From JADGHE01 sp035716025 (GTDB lineage: Bacteria; Pseudomonadota; Alphaproteobacteria; Rhizobiales; Xanthobacteraceae): 64,000 nucleotides of DNA. The notes under the pieces were generated by a model. It worked only from the letters and a program-made list of their open reading frames with translations, ran no database searches and was not told where the DNA came from. The position numbers were made by a program, and so were the translations under genes. The DNA is taken from NCBI GenBank assembly GCA_035716025.1, contig DASTKH010000046.1, positions 43,888 through 107,887 on the forward strand. Reading direction: 5' to 3'. Of the stretch, positions 60,818 to 64,000 are shown one piece after another. How positions within the stretch are numbered: position 1 is the first letter of the stretch; every line of letters starts with the position of its first letter.

Positions 60818-62035
60818 TCAAAGCGGCTGGTCGTTACGCAGCGTCCGCTGGTCGATGCCGAAACGGTCGGCCAGCCAATCGAGCATGAGCTCCTGTCCGA
60901 TCGTCGGATTGTCGTGCTGGCAGTGGTCGGCGCCGGTTTCCTCCTCGGTGACGACCCGGAGGGTCACGTCGACCCCGACCTTCTTGGCGTAGTCGTAGAC
61001 AATGCCGGCCGTCTGTACGCCCAGCACGTCGTGCCCGCCGTGGCAGATGAGGAAGGGGCACTTCATGCTGTCCAGCACGCCTTCAAGCTTGAACGGCTTG
61101 GAGATTTCCCAGACCTCCTTCATGGTCTTGCCGCCGAACACCCAGCGCAGGTGCCGCGCGAGCATATGATCGTCGTCGCGCTCGCGCATGCGGGCGCCGA
61201 CGTCCCATTGCGCGCCGTGGGCGATCGCCGCCGCAAGGCGCGGCTCCTTGGCGCCGGCCCGCGCCGCGTAGTAGCCGCCGAGCGACGAGCCGGAGACGGC
61301 GATGCGGCTCATGTCGACGTCCTGGCGCGTTGCGAGCCAGTCGATGCAGGCGCCGACCGGGACCTCGTAATCATAGCGCGTGGGGATGCCGAGGCGGCGC
61401 AGCGTGCCGCCCTGGCCGGGCCCGTCCACCATCAGCACGGAAATGCCGCGCTGGAGCGCCCCGCGCCCCACCATGAACCACAATTCGTCCTTGAAGGAAT
61501 CGAGCCCGCCGAAGGCGATGAGCACGGGTTTCTTTTGCGGCGCCCGGTAAGGCGCGGAAATGAAATAGGCGAACAGGTGCTTGCCTTCGTAGGGCACGAG
61601 AACAACTTCGCCCTTGGGGACGAGATGGGCCAGGAACTTGTGGGTCGCCTGCTCGCACTTGTCGAAGGTCGGCAGGCGCCGCGGGTCGTCATGCGTCAGC
61701 CAGAACTCGGCGGAACGATACATGTCGGCCGCGCGCAGCCAGCAGTTCATGGCGGTGCGGAAATGCCCCTTCGCGGCCTCCGCGTCCCCGCGTTGCATGT
61801 TGTTGTCGGAGACTTTGAGCAATTCCTCGTGCCAGCTGTCGAGGTCGCCGGGCTTCATGCGGCTTGCGGCGAGGAGGAGTTCGGAGACGGAACCGCCCCC
61901 CTCCTGCGTCTCGCCGAGCGCGCGGCGGAACTGGTATGAGAGCCACGGAAAGTCCGGCCAGTGCTGCCAGCCATAGGGCTCGTAGTGCGGCAGCTCGCCT
62001 TTTTTCACGGTGTTGATCGCCAGAGCTTCCGCCAT
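60818..62035 (-). CDS. Alpha/beta hydrolase, FrsA/DHPON hydrolase-like
   Basis: A 405-residue alpha/beta hydrolase with an N-terminal helical part of about 130 residues, as in 2,6-dihydroxypseudooxynicotine hydrolase and FrsA-like (DUF1100) proteins. The nucleophile is in VSGSSLGGYYA (about Ser248), the oxyanion region is LIAFGGLDSFKDELWF, and the acid/His pair is near HGGHDVLG and GADHCQHDNP. It is the last gene of a minus-strand set with an ABC importer, 105 nt after the permease, so it may hydrolyse the imported compound. Substrate unknown. Confidence 0.85.
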   Translation of the reverse strand: MAEALAINTVKKGELPHYEPYGWQHWPDFPWLSYQFRRALGETQEGGGSVSELLLAASRMKPGDLDSWHEELLKVSDNNMQRGDAEAAKGHFRTAMNCWLRAADMYRSAEFWLTHDDPRRLPTFDKCEQATHKFLAHLVPKGEVVLVPYEGKHLFAYFISAPYRAPQKKPVLIAFGGLDSFKDELWFMVGRGALQRGISVLMVDGPGQGGTLRRLGIPTRYDYEVPVGACIDWLATRQDVDMSRIAVSGSSLGGYYAARAGAKEPRLAAAIAHGAQWDVGARMRERDDDHMLARHLRWVFGGKTMKEVWEISKPFKLEGVLDSMKCPFLICHGGHDVLGVQTAGIVYDYAKKVGVDVTLRVVTEEETGADHCQHDNPTIGQELMLDWLADRFGIDQRTLRNDQPL

Positions 62036-62051
62036 GGGCTTTCCTCGCTCG

Positions 62052-62082
62052 TTGCGTCTTGCGTCCCGATTGCGTTTTGCGT
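62052..62082 (-). repeat. Four ACGCAA repeats ahead of the hydrolase gene
   Basis: TTGCGT on the plus strand (ACGCAA on the coding strand) occurs at 62052, 62059, 62070 and 62077, as two pairs of 7-bp period set 18 nt apart. They lie 17-47 nt before the hydrolase start, in the gap after the permease gene. They may be regulator-binding repeats or a leader-RNA feature; no match to a known site is evident to me. Confidence 0.4.
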
Positions 62083-62140
62083 CGTGTTGAATGGCGGGTG
62101 CGCACCGGCGCGGGCGGGCATCGCCCGTCCGCGCGGCACG

Positions 62141-62992
62141 TCAGGCCGGATTGGCTTTCATGCCCCAGCGGTTGAGCGTGCGCCGCTCCACCCAATCGAA
62201 GAACCAGTTTTCCGACACCCAGCCGATCATCGCGATCGTGATCATGCCGCATACCATGATGTCGGGCCTGAGCTGCCAGCGGGCATTGTCGATGAGAAAG
62301 CCGAGCCCGACGATCGAGGAGATCATCTCCGCGCCGACAATGACGCGCCAACCCACTCCGTAAGTGAGCCGCAGGCCGGTGATGATGAAGGGCAGCGAAC
62401 CCGGAATGAGGATGCGGCGCGTGTAGAGCGAGCGTGAGGCGAGGTAGACGCGCGCCACGTCGGTGTATTGCCCCGACAGGGTCTCCACGCCGGCCATCGT
62501 GTTGAAGATGATCGGCCATATTCCGGTGAAGAAGATGACGAACACCGTCGAATTGAAGCCGATGCCGAACCACAGAATGGCGAGCGGAATCCAGGCGATG
62601 CCGGGGATCGGATAGATCAGGCGGCAGAGCGGCAGGAACGCCGCCCGCACGACCGGCGAGGCGCCGAGCGCAAGGCCGACGGGAATGCCGAAGGCGGCGG
62701 CCAGCACCACGCCGGTGAACTGTCGCAACATGCTGTAGCCGGCATTGACGAGCAGTTCGCCGCTCATCGTCAACTCGTAGAAGGCCATCACCACGGCAAT
62801 GGGCGAGGGGAAGGCCCAGCTCGGCATCAGCTCGAGCGAATACACGGCCTGCCAGATCAGCAGCAGCACCACGATGGTGCCGGCGCCGAGAAGGGTATCG
62901 CGCCGCAGGCGCAATCCGAGGGGCCAGCGCAAACGCGGCGTGGACGCGGCTTCTCTTGCCTCGGAGCTCAAGACATTGCTCATCGGTCTCAT
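62141..62992 (-). CDS. ABC transporter permease (taurine/nitrate/sulfonate type)
   Basis: A 283-residue inner-membrane permease of the SsuC/TauC/NrtB type, with about six helices (IVVLLLIWQAVYSLELMPSW at the start of the first, quoted in part). The EAA-type cytoplasmic loop lies in the middle, DVARVYLASRSLYTRRILIPGSLPFI, here marked by its end RRILIPGSLPFI. ATG 62992 overlaps the ATPase stop by 4 nt (ATGA), so it is translationally coupled; ATG 62983 is possible. The imported solute is unknown. Confidence 0.9.
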   Translation of the reverse strand: MRPMSNVLSSEAREAASTPRLRWPLGLRLRRDTLLGAGTIVVLLLIWQAVYSLELMPSWAFPSPIAVVMAFYELTMSGELLVNAGYSMLRQFTGVVLAAAFGIPVGLALGASPVVRAAFLPLCRLIYPIPGIAWIPLAILWFGIGFNSTVFVIFFTGIWPIIFNTMAGVETLSGQYTDVARVYLASRSLYTRRILIPGSLPFIITGLRLTYGVGWRVIVGAEMISSIVGLGFLIDNARWQLRPDIMVCGMITIAMIGWVSENWFFDWVERRTLNRWGMKANPA

Positions 62993-63777
62993 CCCGCCGA
63001 CACGAGATCGGCTTGTTCAAGTTCCGCGGCGCGGTTGATCTCTTCGCTCAGCACCGTGCGCACCCGCCGCTGCATCTCCGCCATGGCCGGGGCCGTCATG
63101 TCGCGCGGCCGCTCATCCTCCACCGATATGATCGTCTTGATGCGACCCGGCCGCGCCGTCATCACCACGATCCGGTCGGAGAGATAGATCGCCTCTTCAA
63201 TCGAATGCGTCACGAACACGACGGTCTTGCTGTAGAGGCGCCAGATGCGCAGCAACTCCTCCTGCAGCACCGAGCGGGTTTGCGCATCGAGCGCGCCGAA
63301 CGGCTCGTCCATCAGCAGGATCTGCGGATCGACGGCGAGAGCGCGCGCGATCGACACGCGCTGCTTCATGCCGCCGGAAAGGTGGTGGGGAAACTTCTTG
63401 GCGAAATCGCCGAGACCGACGACGCGCAGGAGGTCCCGCGAAATCTTGTGCCGCTCGGCGGGCGGAACGTCGCGCGCCTCGAGTCCGAATTCGACATTCG
63501 CCTCCACCGTCATCCATGGAAACAGGGCGTAGTCCTGGAACACCATGGCGCGTTCCGGGCCCGGCCCGGTCACGCGCGCACCGTTGATCGCGACCTCGCC
63601 CTGGCTCGCAGGCAAGAGCCCGGCGATGATCCGCAGCAGCGTCGACTTGCCGCACCCCGAGGGGCCGAGCAGCGTGACGAATTCCCCGTCGCGGATGTCG
63701 AGGTTGATGTCGGAGAGAGCAAGGATCTCCGCGTCGTTCGTGACATAGCGCTTCTGGAGATCCTTGATGCGCATCAT
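62989..63777 (-). CDS. ABC transporter ATP-binding protein (SsuB/TauB type)
   Basis: A 262-residue ATPase. Walker A is GPSGCGKSTLLR, the signature is HHLSGGMKQRVSIARAL and Walker B is ILLMDEPFGALDAQTR. The MVFQDYALFPWMTVEANVEFG Q-loop region (quoted in part as FQDYALFPWMTV) and the THSIEEAIYLSDRI His-loop are typical of the nitrate/sulfonate/taurine importers. Start ATG 63777; ATG 63774 also possible. It precedes the permease, with a binding-protein gene 14 nt upstream. Confidence 0.93.
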   Translation of the reverse strand: MMRIKDLQKRYVTNDAEILALSDINLDIRDGEFVTLLGPSGCGKSTLLRIIAGLLPASQGEVAINGARVTGPGPERAMVFQDYALFPWMTVEANVEFGLEARDVPPAERHKISRDLLRVVGLGDFAKKFPHHLSGGMKQRVSIARALAVDPQILLMDEPFGALDAQTRSVLQEELLRIWRLYSKTVVFVTHSIEEAIYLSDRIVVMTARPGRIKTIISVEDERPRDMTAPAMAEMQRRVRTVLSEEINRAAELEQADLVSAG

Positions 63778-63791
63778 CGCCGGAAATCCTC

Positions 63792-64000
63792 TCACTTCTT
63801 GAGCTTTTCCCAGCCGGGATAGCCGGGATAGCTTTCCGCCATCGACATGTCGACCACGTCCTTGTAGGCGACGGGCTTCTGAATCAGCTTGTCTTCCGTC
63901 ATCCACTTGATGGTCGTCTCGACCCAGACCTGCGGCACGGTGTTGTACTGCCAGCCGCAGTTGTCATACGAGTCTTCGATCAGCTTCTCGTCCATGTTCG
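63792..64000 (-). CDS. ABC transporter substrate-binding protein (start outside window)
   Basis: About 68 C-terminal residues of a periplasmic binding protein. The visible part, YDNCGWQYNTVPQVWVETTI then DVVDMSMAESYPGYPGWEKL (both quoted only in part), is soluble and ends in a lysine pair. Its place directly upstream of the ATPase and permease genes, in the same orientation, makes it the binding component of this taurine/nitrate-type importer. Most of the gene, including the signal peptide, lies beyond the window edge. Confidence 0.75.
   Translation of the reverse strand, partial: NMDEKLIEDSYDNCGWQYNTVPQVWVETTIKWMTEDKLIQKPVAYKDVVDMSMAESYPGYPGWEKLKK

Noticed and set aside
1..64000. tRNA, rRNA, integrase, transposase and CRISPR signatures
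   Set aside because: None were found by eye on either strand; gaps are short and account for none of these. A covariance search (tRNAscan-SE, Infernal) would be decisive.

Overview
This window is very GC-rich, densely coding DNA of bacterial chromosomal type. Gene order points to an alphaproteobacterium of the order Hyphomicrobiales (Rhizobiales), most like the Xanthobacteraceae/Nitrobacteraceae. The evidence is the run lipoprotein-lysA-DUF4175-(cpdR-like)-zinc ribbon-ftsEX-ydcF-plsC, the run fur/mur-plsC-miaB-phoH-ybeY, a 1605-residue NAD-glutamate dehydrogenase, two orphan Bug/TctC binding proteins, and sites matching CtrA and FixK/FNR consensus. I see no rRNA, tRNA, CRISPR array, phage gene or insertion sequence.

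Layout. 1-10.7 kb: lysine synthesis (lysA), a DUF4175 envelope protein, a CpdR-like receiver and a zinc-ribbon membrane protein, then an ftsE-ftsX-ydcF-plsC operon preceded by a perfect TTAA-N7-TTAA CtrA-type site, then chaC and a DUF2125 protein. 10.8-17.5 kb: a Bug binding protein, a UbiH-type hydroxylase, and the Fur-type regulator/plsC/miaB/phoH/ybeY block. 17.6-27 kb: mixed metabolic genes (MFS transporter, acyl-CoA dehydrogenase, CapA-like protein, glutathione transferase, gamma-glutamyltransferase, alpha/beta hydrolase, second Bug protein, AhpD-like protein). 27-35 kb: NAD-glutamate dehydrogenase, an MFS transporter and purH. 35-43 kb: a secreted double-DUF1036 protein, two acyl-CoA synthetases, a flippase/CelD-acetyltransferase pair and a DUF924 protein. 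43-46.3 kb: a HlyD/permease/ATPase exporter operon behind an FNR/FixK-like promoter. 46.4-47.8 kb: a YafY-type HTH-WYL regulator continuous in frame with a glutathione transferase. 47.9-55.9 kb: a surface-polysaccharide operon (bidomain oxidoreductase, asparagine synthetase, heparinase-like protein, glycosyltransferase). 56.2-60.8 kb: a stress-type module (cation P-type ATPase, PfkB-like kinase, CBS protein) with a consensus FNR/FixK box and an apparent terminated small RNA. 60.8-64 kb: a taurine/nitrate-type ABC importer followed by an alpha/beta hydrolase.

The most unusual items are three. The first is the YafY-GST fusion, with matching 17-bp operator-like sites in front of the regulator and inside the ORF just ahead of the GST start. 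The second is the FNR-box/terminator unit at 60647-60779 with no protein gene between. The third is the FNR-like promoter geometry in front of the exporter operon. Start codons were chosen from family alignment memory, ribosome-binding sites and gene spacing; where alternatives exist they are stated.
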